Made by a program: the position numbers and the translations under genes. A stretch of DNA of 55,964 bases from DATGWF01 sp035299585 (GTDB taxonomy: Bacteria > Actinomycetota > Actinomycetes > Actinomycetales > Microbacteriaceae). The stretch is from the NCBI GenBank assembly GCA_035299585.1, contig DATGWF010000016.1:1-55964 (forward strand), in the 5' to 3' direction. Below the pieces are notes generated by a model that was not told the DNA's origin, did not search any database, and saw nothing but the letters and a program-made list of their open reading frames with translations. Positions 1 through 7,807 of the stretch are shown piece by piece (position 1 is the stretch's first letter; each line of letters opens with the position of its first letter).

Positions 1-2
1 AA

Positions 3-275
3 TTCGACCACTCACTTTTTGAGCGAAGCGATGCGATCGTCTACTTCGATTCCAGCCACGGCCGCACCCTCGCATCTCTCGCTCCGGACGATGCCGCGCG
101 CGCAAAGCTTCACAGTCTGGTGAGTTTTGATTCTGCGCCGAACGGTCTCGATGAGGTTCCAGATCCGTACTACGCGGGAACGCCCGTCTTTGATTCCGTT
201 CTTGAGCTGATTGAGCGGTGCTGCCGCGGGCTATTCCGACAAATCGCCCCTGGCCTCCGGTCGCTCGAGCCATGA
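3..275 (+). CDS. Low-molecular-weight protein-tyrosine phosphatase, C-terminal part
   Basis: The open frame enters from the left edge and stops at TGA 273-275; about 90 residues are visible. The segment DEVPDPYYAG followed by FDSVLELIERCCRGL is the C-terminal signature of low-molecular-weight PTPs; the D of DPYY is the general acid in that family. The P-loop (CxxxxxR) would lie upstream and cannot be seen. These cytosolic enzymes dephosphorylate tyrosine residues, often in wall or capsule control, but the substrate here is unknown. purB follows after 37 bases and may be co-transcribed. Confidence 0.8.
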   Translation, partial: FDHSLFERSDAIVYFDSSHGRTLASLAPDDAARAKLHSLVSFDSAPNGLDEVPDPYYAGTPVFDSVLELIERCCRGLFRQIAPGLRSLEP

Positions 276-312
276 CTGACAGAATGGGGGTGTCACCGAC
301 GTGAGGATCTCC

Positions 313-1698
313 ATGACCGCATTGCCTCCCCAGCCCCTGAGCCCCCTGGATGGTCGGTACCGCCCTGCGATGGGCGAGCTCGGCGACTTTCTCTCTGAGG
401 CCGGGCTCAACCGGGCGCGCATCGAGGTCGAAATTGAATGGTTGATTTTCCAGACCGACCACGGCTTCTTCGGGACGAGTCCCCTGTCGGAGGGCCAGCG
501 GGCGGACCTCCGCGCGATTGTCAGCAGCTTTGGCCCCGAGGAGATTGCCGAGCTTGCCGCAACCGAAGCTGTCACCAAACATGACGTAAAGGCCATCGAG
601 TACTTCGTGCGGGCTCGCCTCGAGCCGCTCGGCCTGAGCCACCTTGCTGAGCTCACCCACTTTGCCTGCACGAGCGAAGACATCAACAACCTTTCCTACG
701 CACTTACCATTCGCGCGGCAACAACACAGGTGTGGCTTCCCCGCTTGTCTCGCGTCATCGATCGCCTCACCGAGCTGGCGCGACGTCACCGTGACGTCCC
801 GATGCTCTCGCGGACGCACGGGCAACCTGCGACGCCGACGACGATGGGCAAGGAACTCGCGGTGTTCGCATACCGCTTGAAGCGGGCGCAAGACGCAATC
901 CAAGCGACCGAATACCTTGGCAAGTTTTCGGGTGCGACGGGAACGTTCGCCGCTCACCTCGTCGCCCTCCCCGACCAGGATTGGCTGGCCCTTTCGAAGG
1001 AGTTTGTGGCGGGGCTCGGACTGACACACAACCCGCTCACGACGCAGATTGAGTCGCATGACTGGCAAGCGGAACTCTATGGCGACATCAGTCGCACGAA
1101 CCGGATTCTGCATAATCTGGCCACGGATGTTTGGACCTACATTTCGCTTGGCTACTTCCGTCAGATTCCCGAGCCGGGTGCGACTGGATCATCGACGATG
1201 CCGCACAAGATCAACCCGATTCGCTTCGAAAATGCCGAGGCGAACCTCGAGCTTTCCAGCGCAATCCTCGATTCGCTTGCGGCAACCCTCGTCACTTCGC
1301 GGTTGCAGCGCGACCTCACCGATTCTTCGAGTCAGCGCAATATCGGTGTCGGACTGGGGCATTCCCTGCTCGCGCTCGACAACCTCTATCGGGGACTCGG
1401 CGATATCGACCTGAACGAGGAGGCACTCGCCGCCGACCTGGATGCGAACTGGGAAATCCTCGGGGAGGCAATCCAAACCGTGATCCGAGGGGAAGTTGCC
1501 GCTGGAACCTCCAGCATCACGGATCCGTATGCCCTACTCAAGGACCTCACTCGCGGTCATCGAGTGGGTGCCCGCGAACTGGCCGAATTCGTCGACGGAC
1601 TCGACATTTCCGACGAAGCGAAAGCCAGACTGACGGCGCTGACTCCAGCGCGATACTCGGGACTCGCGTCCCGCCTGGTCGACGAGCTCGACGCCTAA
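313..1698 (+). CDS. purB: Adenylosuccinate lyase
   Basis: PurB cleaves SAICAR and adenylosuccinate, releasing fumarate, in cytosolic purine synthesis. The protein begins LSPLDGRYRP, typical of the long PurB type, and carries the fumarase/aspartase-superfamily signature GSSTMPHKINPIRFE near residue 292. Length is 461 residues from ATG 313, normal for the family. I prefer ATG 313 because GAGGA (303-307) sits 5 bases before it; a GTG at 301 in the same frame would add four residues. The stop codon overlaps, by four bases (CTAA), the stop of the convergent gene on the other strand. Confidence 0.95.
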   Translation: MTALPPQPLSPLDGRYRPAMGELGDFLSEAGLNRARIEVEIEWLIFQTDHGFFGTSPLSEGQRADLRAIVSSFGPEEIAELAATEAVTKHDVKAIEYFVRARLEPLGLSHLAELTHFACTSEDINNLSYALTIRAATTQVWLPRLSRVIDRLTELARRHRDVPMLSRTHGQPATPTTMGKELAVFAYRLKRAQDAIQATEYLGKFSGATGTFAAHLVALPDQDWLALSKEFVAGLGLTHNPLTTQIESHDWQAELYGDISRTNRILHNLATDVWTYISLGYFRQIPEPGATGSSTMPHKINPIRFENAEANLELSSAILDSLAATLVTSRLQRDLTDSSSQRNIGVGLGHSLLALDNLYRGLGDIDLNEEALAADLDANWEILGEAIQTVIRGEVAAGTSSITDPYALLKDLTRGHRVGARELAEFVDGLDISDEAKARLTALTPARYSGLASRLVDELDA

Positions 1699-1952
1699 GA
1701 ACCGGCGTTTGCGTCGCGCTGAGCAATTTCGGCGATTTCGTCCTTGGACGGTTGGATTGCGAGAACGCACATCGCCAACACCATCACGGCGACGATGAAG
1801 ATGCCCACCGTGGCGATGGTCGCGAGCTCAAAGGACCGTGTCCCGGCAAAGATGATGACGCCGGCAAACAGAGCCGCGAGAGCCGAACCGATGATGAGCT
1901 CCCAGGGGCGCATCACCTCGCGTCGGCTGGGGATTCGTCCTGCTTTAGCCAT
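1695..1952 (-). CDS. Small two-helix membrane protein
   Basis: An 85-residue protein starting MAKAGRIPSRREVM with two hydrophobic helices (about residues 17-38 and 43-65) and a short charged tail. The start at 1952 overlaps the end of the upstream membrane protein by eight bases, which indicates translational coupling; a longer in-frame reading to 2000 would run deep into that gene and is unlikely. I do not recognise a named family. It is probably a cell-membrane protein working with its neighbour; function unknown. Confidence 0.7.
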   Translation of the reverse strand: MAKAGRIPSRREVMRPWELIIGSALAALFAGVIIFAGTRSFELATIATVGIFIVAVMVLAMCVLAIQPSKDEIAEIAQRDANAGS

Positions 1953-2445
1953 GTTCAGGGGCTCCTTCGCGCTGAGGGGTGGCGTCTGGGGACAGCTCAC
2001 CGATAATGGTCCACACGCCCATCACGGCAAGGTACGCCCCAAATAGCCCGACGTTCACGACCGGATTGAGGGGCATGATGAGTTGCGCGGTTCCGAAGGC
2101 GAGCGTGAGCACACCAGCGAATCGGTCGCTATCGGGTCCGGAGAATAGCTCGGACGCGCCCAGAGAGAGCGCCCAAAGGCCGATAATCCAGGTGAACATC
2201 TCACCTTTGCCGAGGGCCAATGCGGCTGCACTCGCCAGACCGGCGAGGACCCCGAGCACGAGCCCGTTTCGGACCGGCCGCAACCGAATCGACTGGTCGA
2301 CGAACAATCGTGCTGCCACACTCGCCGCGGCCCAGGTGACCACCAGCCACAATCCCAGTCGAAGCGAGTGATCCGGGACAAATGTCACGACGAACCCTGG
2401 TGCCGCATACGCGACACCGACGGCGAGAGATCGACGCAACGGCAC
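1945..2445 (-). CDS. Multi-helix membrane protein, DUF308-like
   Basis: A 166-residue protein made almost wholly of hydrophobic helices (about six) with short loops, resembling the HdeD/DUF308 type of small integral membrane proteins; that assignment is by general appearance only. The start codon is GTG 2443-2445. A TAGAAT hexamer (2452-2457, reading leftward) lies exactly six bases before it and there is no Shine-Dalgarno sequence, so the mRNA is probably leaderless. It heads a two-gene unit with the small membrane protein that overlaps its end. Function unknown. Confidence 0.65.
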   Translation of the reverse strand: MPLRRSLAVGVAYAAPGFVVTFVPDHSLRLGLWLVVTWAAASVAARLFVDQSIRLRPVRNGLVLGVLAGLASAAALALGKGEMFTWIIGLWALSLGASELFSGPDSDRFAGVLTLAFGTAQLIMPLNPVVNVGLFGAYLAVMGVWTIIGELSPDATPQREGAPEHG

Positions 2446-2451
2446 AGGGCC

Positions 2452-2457
2452 ATTCTA
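2452..2457 (-). promoter_or_regulatory. -10 element of a leaderless start
   Basis: TAGAAT on the minus strand, six bases before the GTG start of the DUF308-like gene. Spacing and lack of a ribosome-binding site fit transcription starting at the start codon. Confidence 0.5.
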
Positions 2458-2550
2458 GTTTCCATCATTTAGCAGGGCGAACTGACGCTGGCAACCCCCT
2501 ATTGCATGGCGCAGGTTCGCGGTGAGATTCATGTCAACGAAGGAGGACAC

Positions 2551-2718
2551 ATGAATGCTTTACTCGCAGTTCTCATCATTTTGGCGATCGCCCTACTCCT
2601 GACCGGCGGTCTCGTCAAGGCGCTCGCCTTCCTCATCTGGGTTGGCATCGTGCTCGCCGTCATCTCTGTCGTTGTCGCACTCGTGCGATTCATCGGTGGT
2701 CGGAACACCACCCTCTAA
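2551..2718 (+). CDS. Small hydrophobic membrane peptide
   Basis: A 55-residue protein, MNALLAVLIILAIALLLTGG at the start, with two membrane-spanning stretches and a short basic tail (RFIGGRNTTL). A strong Shine-Dalgarno AAGGAGG ends five bases before ATG 2551; upstream in-frame starts (2506) lack one. It is monocistronic and followed at once by a GC-rich terminator, so it is a self-contained, probably well translated small gene. Similar short hydrophobic proteins are common in actinobacteria without known function; a stress or membrane role is only a guess. Confidence 0.7.
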   Translation: MNALLAVLIILAIALLLTGGLVKALAFLIWVGIVLAVISVVVALVRFIGGRNTTL

Positions 2719-2723
2719 GAGCT

Positions 2724-2766
2724 GGGCCCCGGTCGCATCCCCCCCTCGGCCGGGGCCCTTTCTTTT
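2724..2766 (+). terminator. Rho-independent terminator
   Basis: GGGCCCCGG (2724-2732) pairs with CCGGGGCCC (2750-2758) and is followed by TTTCTTTT. It lies directly behind the small membrane peptide gene. Confidence 0.8.
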
Positions 2767-2837
2767 GCCCTCGTTCAGAAAAGGTGGGCATGGGTCGACC
2801 GTCGAGATCCACGCAGTGAGCTGGGAGGGGGTTCCGT

Positions 2838-4205
2838 CTAGCCGCGCTGCATGTCAACAAAGCGTGAGAAGTGCCCGTGGAACGCAACCGTGATGGTCGC
2901 AGTCGGGCCGTTGCGGTGCTTTGCAACAATCAAATCTGCTTCGCCCGCGCGCGGGCTGTCTGCTTCGTATGCGGCTTCGCGGTGGAGCAATACGACGAGG
3001 TCGGCGTCCTGCTCGATGGACCCTGACTCGCGGAGATCGGCGAGCTGCGGCTTCTTGTCGGCGCGTTGCTCAGGTCCGCGATTCAACTGGGCCAGAGCAA
3101 TGACCGGCACCTGGAGTTCTTTGGCGAGCAGCTTGAGCGCACGGGAGAACTCACTCACTTCTTGCTGGCGTGATTCCACCTTTTTGCCACTCGTCATGAG
3201 CTGGAGGTAGTCAATGATGACCATCTCGAGCCCGACGCGTTGCTTGAGTCGGCGACACTTCGCACGGATCTCGACGAGCGTCATGTTCGGACTGTCGTCG
3301 ATGTAGAGCGGCGCATCGTTGATTCGTCCGCGAATGCCCGCGATAGTCGTCCAGTCCTGGCTTTCGATCGACCCCTTGCGCATCTTCGCCAGAGGAACAG
3401 AGGCCTCTGCAGAGAGCAGACGCATTGCAATCTCGGCCTTGCCCATTTCGAGCGAAAAGAAAATGGTCGGCTTGTTGTGATGGATTGCTGCTGAACGAGC
3501 AAAATCCAGGGCGAGGGTCGACTTACCCATCGCCGGACGCGCAGCCACAATGATCATCTGGCCAGGGTGCAAGCCGTTGGTGAGATCGTCGAGATCAGCG
3601 AAACCGCTCGGGACACCCGTCATGGTTCCGCCGTTGTGGCCAGCTGCCTCGATCTCCGCGACCGCATCCCCAAGAGCAATATCGAGAGCGACGTAGTCTT
3701 CTGACTCCACCGAACTCGTCACGCCGTAAATCTCGGCTTGGGCTTGATTGACGAGTTCAACCGCCTCGCCCGTTCCCGCGTAGCCCATCTGAACGATGCG
3801 GGTTCCGGCGTCGACAAGACGGCGAAGCAAGGCACGTTCGGCCACGATTTCGGCGTAGTACCCGGCGTTTGCCGCGGTTGGCACCGTACTCGTCAGGGTG
3901 TGCAGATAGTCGGCGCCACCGGCCCGCTGCAGATCACCGTTCTTGATGAGCTCATCGGTCACGGAAATCACATCGACGGGTTCTCCGTGAGAGTACAGGC
4001 CGAGGATTGCGTCGAAAATGATGCCGTGCTTCGGGACGTAGAAGTCGTTGCCGCGAAGAATCTCGACGACATCCGCAACCGCGTCTTTTGACAGCATCAT
4101 TCCGCCGAGCGTGCTCTGCTCGGCGAGAAGGTCGTGCGGAGGGGTGCGCTCAGGTCCCGAGGTCGACCCTTCGTATGGGTCTGCACCAAGATGAGCCAGC
4201 GACAC
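2838..4205 (-). CDS. dnaB: Replicative DNA helicase DnaB
   Basis: DnaB is the hexameric ATP-driven helicase that unwinds the replication fork and binds primase. The N-terminal domain (about residues 15-120, PPHDLLAEQSTLGGMM) is followed by the RecA-like domain with Walker A ARPAMGKST near residue 225 and the DnaB motifs IIDYLQLM and LRESGSIEQDAD. Length is 455 residues with no intein. I choose GTG at 4203-4205 because AAGGAG lies six bases before it; an ATG at 4268 has no such site. The long upstream gap holds a perfect DnaA box. Not overlapping the rplI operon upstream. Confidence 0.95.
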   Translation of the reverse strand: MSLAHLGADPYEGSTSGPERTPPHDLLAEQSTLGGMMLSKDAVADVVEILRGNDFYVPKHGIIFDAILGLYSHGEPVDVISVTDELIKNGDLQRAGGADYLHTLTSTVPTAANAGYYAEIVAERALLRRLVDAGTRIVQMGYAGTGEAVELVNQAQAEIYGVTSSVESEDYVALDIALGDAVAEIEAAGHNGGTMTGVPSGFADLDDLTNGLHPGQMIIVAARPAMGKSTLALDFARSAAIHHNKPTIFFSLEMGKAEIAMRLLSAEASVPLAKMRKGSIESQDWTTIAGIRGRINDAPLYIDDSPNMTLVEIRAKCRRLKQRVGLEMVIIDYLQLMTSGKKVESRQQEVSEFSRALKLLAKELQVPVIALAQLNRGPEQRADKKPQLADLRESGSIEQDADLVVLLHREAAYEADSPRAGEADLIVAKHRNGPTATITVAFHGHFSRFVDMQRG

Positions 4206-4302
4206 GATCCGCTCCTTCCGTCGGGGATCCGGGCCTAGTTCATCACGACCCGCTGACACCGCCGACATTCAGAACCCAACGTAGCGATGGCTCAATGAAG
4301 CC

Positions 4303-4311
4303 TGTGGATAA
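4303..4311 (-). promoter_or_regulatory. DnaA box in front of dnaB
   Basis: TGTGGATAA is the exact complement of the consensus DnaA box TTATCCACA. It lies about 100 bases upstream of the dnaB start codon, far from oriC. Confidence 0.6.
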
Positions 4312-4441
4312 CTCTGTGAGTTGCGCGCGGCGATTCTCCGGAGAAGTCCACATTTTCTGGGGACGATGCTGTGGAGAATTGTGAAAAGAATCACGTGTTT
4401 TGCACTTTGAACTGGGTTTTTCTTTTCAACAGTTTGGTGTT

Positions 4442-4456
4442 ATGAAGCGGCTTCAT
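4442..4456. repeat. Perfect inverted repeat (possible operator)
   Basis: ATGAAGC, one spacer base, GCTTCAT. It lies in the dnaB upstream region about 240 bases before the start codon. The regulator, if any, is unknown. Confidence 0.4.
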
Positions 4457-4533
4457 GTGTGACTTGAAGGTTGAAAGTTATCCCCCGCTCGCGCACTTCT
4501 CCCCCAGCCCTCGAACGCGTTCGAGGAATGCAG

Positions 4534-4564
4534 AGAGGGCGACACCCAACGGATGTCGCCCTCT
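4534..4564 (-). terminator. Hairpin terminator after rplI
   Basis: AGAGGGCGACA (4534-4544) and TGTCGCCCTCT (4554-4564) form an 11-base-pair stem with a nine-base loop just behind the rplI stop. There is no clear U-tract, as is usual in actinobacteria. Confidence 0.65.
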
Positions 4565-4577
4565 GAAGCCGAGAGAG

Positions 4578-5030
4578 TTACTTCGCTGCAACCACCTGAA
4601 GAGTGATTGTCGCGAGCAGTTCCTCGTGCAAACGAACCTGAGCGGTGTGCTCGCCCGTGTTGCGGATCGGAGCCGAAATCTCGACCTTGCGCTTGTCGAT
4701 CTGGCCGATTCCCGCAGCTTCGACAGCGGCGGCAACATCGGCGGTCTTGACCGAGCCGAACAGGCGTCCCTCTGCGCCAGCCTTGACGGTCAACTTGACC
4801 TTGGCTGACTCAAGCTTGGACTTGAGTGCCTGTGCGTCCTCGAGCGATGCGAGAGCGCGAGCTGCGCGAGCCGAGCGAATCTGCTCGACCTGCTTCTCGC
4901 CCCCGCGGCTCCAGTGAACCGCGAGGCCCTGGGGAACGAGGTAGTTGCGGGCGTACCCGTTCTTGACCTCGACGACGTCACCGGCGGTGCCGAGACCGGA
5001 CACCTCGTGAGTAAGGATGACCTTTGCCAT
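4578..5030 (-). CDS. rplI: 50S ribosomal protein L9
   Basis: A 150-residue protein beginning MAKVILTHEVSGLGTAGDVV, the typical L9 N-terminus that binds 23S rRNA, followed by a long charged helix (about 40-75) and the C-terminal domain with GRLFGSVKTADVA. L9 stabilises the large subunit around the L1 stalk region. It is the last gene of the rpsF-ssb-rpsR-rplI unit, nine bases after rpsR, and is followed by a hairpin. Confidence 0.96.
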   Translation of the reverse strand: MAKVILTHEVSGLGTAGDVVEVKNGYARNYLVPQGLAVHWSRGGEKQVEQIRSARAARALASLEDAQALKSKLESAKVKLTVKAGAEGRLFGSVKTADVAAAVEAAGIGQIDKRKVEISAPIRNTGEHTAQVRLHEELLATITLQVVAAK

Positions 5031-5039
5031 GATGTGCTC

Positions 5040-5303
5040 CTATCGGCCCGAGCCGGCGTACGGAAGCAGGGCCATCTCGCGTGCGTTCTTGACGGCACGT
5101 GCGATGAGGCGCTGCTCCTGGACGGAGACACCGGTGATGCGACGGGCGCGGATCTTTCCACGCTCCGAGATGAACTTACGAAGGGTCGCGACGTCCTTGT
5201 AATCAATGACGCCGACCGTGATCGACTTCGCGGGAGCGAGGGCCTTTGCACCCTTCGCACCGCGGGCCGGCTTGCGGGCTCCGCCGCTAGCTTTTCCAGC
5301 CAT
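5040..5303 (-). CDS. rpsR: 30S ribosomal protein S18
   Basis: An 87-residue S18 with a long basic Lys/Ala/Gly-rich N-terminus (about 25 residues) before the conserved core (YKDVATLRKFISERGKI, RRITGVSVQEQRLIARAVK, ending ALLPYAGSGR). S18 pairs with S6 on the small-subunit platform. No CxxC zinc motif is present, so this is the zinc-free form. It lies between ssb and rplI in one operon. Confidence 0.95.
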   Translation of the reverse strand: MAGKASGGARKPARGAKGAKALAPAKSITVGVIDYKDVATLRKFISERGKIRARRITGVSVQEQRLIARAVKNAREMALLPYAGSGR

Positions 5304-5338
5304 GAGAATTCCTTTGTGTTGTGAAAACGGGTCGAAAC

Positions 5339-5809
5339 TTAGAAGGGGGTCTCGTCAGGGAAGGAGCCGGGGGTTGCCCAGACATCTCCGCCCGAGACGG
5401 CAGGAGCGCTCGGCGCCCACGCGTCTTCACCACGTGCACCGCTCGACGCGGCGCGAGTGACCGAGGCTGTTGCGTACCGGAGGCTCGGGCCGATTTCATC
5501 GACTTCGAGCTCAATAGTGGTGCGCTTTTCGCCCTCTTTGGTTTCATATGAACGCTGCTTGAGGCGACCGGTCGCGATAACTCGCGAACCCTTGGTCAGG
5601 GAGCCAGCCACGTGCTCTGCGAACTCGCGCCAGACGCTGGCACGCAAGAACAGGGCTTCGCCGTCCTTCCACTCGTTGCTCGCACGGTCGTACGTGCGCG
5701 GAGTCGAAGCGATGGTGAAATTGGCGACGGCCAGGCCGTTCTGCGTGTAGCGCAGCTCCGGGTCGGCCGTGAGGTTTCCCACGACGGTGATAATCGTCTC
5801 GCCAGCCAT
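5339..5809 (-). CDS. ssb: Single-stranded DNA-binding protein
   Basis: SSB coats single-stranded DNA during replication and repair. The OB fold occupies about residues 1-112 (ITVVGNLTADPELRYTQNG, WREFAEHV, GRLKQRSYETKEG). A Gly/Ala/Trp-containing linker follows, and the protein ends DETPF, the acidic tail with terminal Pro-Phe that recruits partner proteins. 156 residues. It sits five bases after rpsF, the standard order that couples SSB supply to ribosomal protein expression. Confidence 0.95.
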   Translation of the reverse strand: MAGETIITVVGNLTADPELRYTQNGLAVANFTIASTPRTYDRASNEWKDGEALFLRASVWREFAEHVAGSLTKGSRVIATGRLKQRSYETKEGEKRTTIELEVDEIGPSLRYATASVTRAASSGARGEDAWAPSAPAVSGGDVWATPGSFPDETPF

Positions 5810-5814
5810 GAGCT

Positions 5815-6177
5815 TTAGGCCTTCGCCTTTGCAGCCTTCTTGGCAGCCTTTTCAGCAGCGGCCTTTTCGGCAGCTGCCACCTGGGCGATGGCTTCTTCGG
5901 CGCGGAGAACCTTGGTGCGCATGACGGCCTCGCTGAGCTTCAGCTGGCGGTCAAGCTCGTTCGTCGTTGCCGGAGCAGCGGTGAAGTTCACGACGGCGTA
6001 AATGCCTTCGTGCTTCTTCTGAATCTCATAGGCAAGGCGACGCTTGCCCCAGATGTCGACGTTCTCGATGGTTCCGCCGTCGTTGCGAACAACGTTGAGG
6101 AACTTGTCGAGACTCGGAGCAACGGTGCGCTCGTCAATCTCGGGATCGAGAATCACCATCAACTCGTACTGATGCAT
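5815..6177 (-). CDS. rpsF: 30S ribosomal protein S6
   Basis: A 120-residue S6: MHQYELMVILDPEIDERTV, NVDIWGKRRLAYEIQKKHEG and KLSEAVMRTKVLR are family hallmarks. The C-terminus is an Ala/Lys-rich tail (AAEKAAAEKAAKKAAKAKA). S6 dimerises with S18 on the platform. It heads the rpsF-ssb-rpsR-rplI operon; AGGAGG lies ten bases before ATG 6177 and can be sequestered by an upstream complementary segment. Confidence 0.96.
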   Translation of the reverse strand: MHQYELMVILDPEIDERTVAPSLDKFLNVVRNDGGTIENVDIWGKRRLAYEIQKKHEGIYAVVNFTAAPATTNELDRQLKLSEAVMRTKVLRAEEAIAQVAAAEKAAAEKAAKKAAKAKA

Positions 6178-6187
6178 GACTAACCCA

Positions 6188-6230
6188 CCTCCTTCGGACT
6201 ACACGGCCGCAGACGGTCTGCGGCAGGAGG
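6188..6230 (-). promoter_or_regulatory. rpsF leader structure, probable S6:S18 autoregulatory element
   Basis: Read on the minus strand, CCUCCU (6230-6225) is complementary to the rpsF Shine-Dalgarno AGGAGG (6193-6188). Between them CCGCAGA/UCUGCGG form a seven-pair hairpin with a CCG loop, and a second GGCCG lies in the following single-stranded part. rpsF leaders of many bacteria carry an S6:S18-binding structure with a critical CCG, which shuts off translation. The match here is by arrangement; binding is inferred. Confidence 0.55.
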
Positions 6231-6302
6231 GTTGTACATACGCGCCCGCGGAGGCCAAAAACTTCGGCGCACGGGCAACCTGGTCATTCTGCCAGAAAAG
6301 CC

Positions 6303-7742
6303 CTATTTCCGCGAGTCCGGTCGCTGTGACCACCACTCAAGAAGCCGGGCGGTCGCCTGCTCAGAGCCGATCGGGCCCTCATCGAGGCGCAATTCGAGCA
6401 AGAACCGATAGGCCTCTCCGACTAGTGGTCCGGCCTGAATGCCGAGTACCTTCTGGATCTGAACGCCGTCGAGCTCAGGTCGAACAGCCTTGAGTTCTTC
6501 TTGTTCCGAGAGCTCTGCGATGCGACGTTCGAGGTCGTCGTAGGCGAACTCGAGCCGCTCGGCCTTTCGTCGATTGCGTGTCGTGACATCCGCGCGGGTG
6601 AGAATGTGGAGTCGTTCGAGTTGGTCGTCGGCGTCGCGAACGTAGCGCCGCACTGCCGAATCGCTCCAAGCGTTTTCGCTGTATCCGAAGAATCGGAGGT
6701 GCAGCTCGATGAGTCGAGTGACGGCGGCGATGGTGTCGTTGTCGCAGCGCAAGGCTCTCAAACGCTTCTTGACCAACTTGGCGCCGACGACGTCGTGGTG
6801 GTGGAACGACACCGATCCACCCGGTTCCAGTCGGCGCGTGGCTGGCTTCCCGGCGTCATGAAGCAGTGCCGCCAAGCGCAGAACGAGATCCGGTGAATCG
6901 AGGTTACCCCGCGATTGTTCGAGGGCAATCGCCTGATCCAAGACGGTCAGGGAGTGTTCATACACATCTTTGTGGTGATGATGCTCATCGGTTTCAAGCC
7001 GAAGAGCGGGGAGCTCCGGCAGCACAAAATCGGCCAACCCGGAATCCACCAAGACTTCGAGGCCGAGTCGCGGCGCTTCGGTGCAGAGCAGCTTCCCGAG
7101 TTCGTCACGGACGCGTTCTGCCGAAATCCGCTCAATTGCCGCCGCCATAGATGTGAGCGCTCGCTCCGTGTCACCCTCAATGACAAATCCCAACTGCGCA
7201 GCGAACCGGGCGGCCCGCAACATGCGGAGCGGATCGTCGCCAAATGAAAGCTCCGGGGCAGCTGGCGTTCGCAGTACGCCCGCGACAAGGTCGCTGACTC
7301 CACCGGAGGGGTCGACGAGTTCCCGCTGAGGTACGCGCAGCGCGAGTGCGTTGACCGTAAAGTCTCGCCGAACCAGATCCGCTTCGAGCGAATCACCGAA
7401 CTGCACCTCCGGTTTGCGAGATTCGCCATCGTAGCTATCGGATCGATAGGTCGTGATTTCCACCTGGTGGCCTGCGACTCGAGCGCCAATCGTTCCGAAC
7501 GCGCGACCGATATCCCAGTGCGCGCTGGCTATGGGACGCACCGTGTGCACGATGTCGTCAGGCCGTGCGTTCGTCGCGAAATCTAGGTCATTGACGACGC
7601 GGCCCAGGAAGGCGTCGCGAACCGGTCCGCCGACGAGCGCAAGCTCGAATCCAGCTCGGGAAAAGGCATCTGAGAGCTGACGGACAGGTTCGCTGGACAT
7701 CAGGTCACCGAGACGGCCTTGCGCTTCGGCAACACTCAACAT
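6303..7742 (-). CDS. pcnA: CCA-adding tRNA nucleotidyltransferase
   Basis: The enzyme adds or repairs the 3'-CCA of tRNAs. The class II polymerase head shows GGPVRDAFLGR and the catalytic NDLDFATNA (near residues 35-60), then RRDFTVNALAL, and an RNA-binding domain; an HD domain (LLHDAGKP) follows near residue 270, as in actinobacterial members. The start I favour is ATG 7742 because TAGGAT lies seven bases before it (leaderless); ATG 7751 would place the hexamer directly at the start. 479 residues. Divergent from the DUF6049-type gene. Confidence 0.9.
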   Translation of the reverse strand: MLSVAEAQGRLGDLMSSEPVRQLSDAFSRAGFELALVGGPVRDAFLGRVVNDLDFATNARPDDIVHTVRPIASAHWDIGRAFGTIGARVAGHQVEITTYRSDSYDGESRKPEVQFGDSLEADLVRRDFTVNALALRVPQRELVDPSGGVSDLVAGVLRTPAAPELSFGDDPLRMLRAARFAAQLGFVIEGDTERALTSMAAAIERISAERVRDELGKLLCTEAPRLGLEVLVDSGLADFVLPELPALRLETDEHHHHKDVYEHSLTVLDQAIALEQSRGNLDSPDLVLRLAALLHDAGKPATRRLEPGGSVSFHHHDVVGAKLVKKRLRALRCDNDTIAAVTRLIELHLRFFGYSENAWSDSAVRRYVRDADDQLERLHILTRADVTTRNRRKAERLEFAYDDLERRIAELSEQEELKAVRPELDGVQIQKVLGIQAGPLVGEAYRFLLELRLDEGPIGSEQATARLLEWWSQRPDSRK

Positions 7743-7749
7743 GACACCC

Positions 7750-7755
7750 ATCCTA
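7750..7755 (-). promoter_or_regulatory. -10 element of leaderless pcnA
   Basis: TAGGAT on the minus strand, seven bases before ATG 7742. No clear -35 element was seen. Confidence 0.45.
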
Positions 7756-7795
7756 ATTTGCGTCGATTCAACGCGGTTTCGCAGGGAGCCGAATC

Positions 7796-7801
7796 TAGGA
7801 T
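7796..7801 (+). promoter_or_regulatory. -10 element of leaderless DUF6049-type gene
   Basis: TAGGAT, six bases before ATG 7808; no ribosome-binding site between them. Confidence 0.5.
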
Positions 7802-7807
7802 GGGCTC

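Larger units (their letters stand above)
4206..4577. promoter_or_regulatory. dnaB upstream region (no gene)
   Basis: This 372-base gap between dnaB and rplI (both leftward) has no credible gene. It contains the dnaB ribosome-binding site, a perfect DnaA box (TGTGGATAA, 4303-4311), an A/T-rich tract around 4378-4440, a perfect 7+1+7 inverted repeat (4442-4456), a weaker DnaA-like 9-mer (4478-4486) and the hairpin after rplI (4534-4564). I could not pick one convincing -35/-10 pair for dnaB. Confidence 0.55.

Noticed and set aside
1131..2006. 291-residue frame overlapping purB and the two small membrane genes
   Set aside because: Arg-rich out-of-frame product; crosses the ends of three better supported genes.
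2838..4205. Intein in dnaB
   Set aside because: Length (455 residues) and motif order are normal; same for gyrA, gyrB and dnaN.
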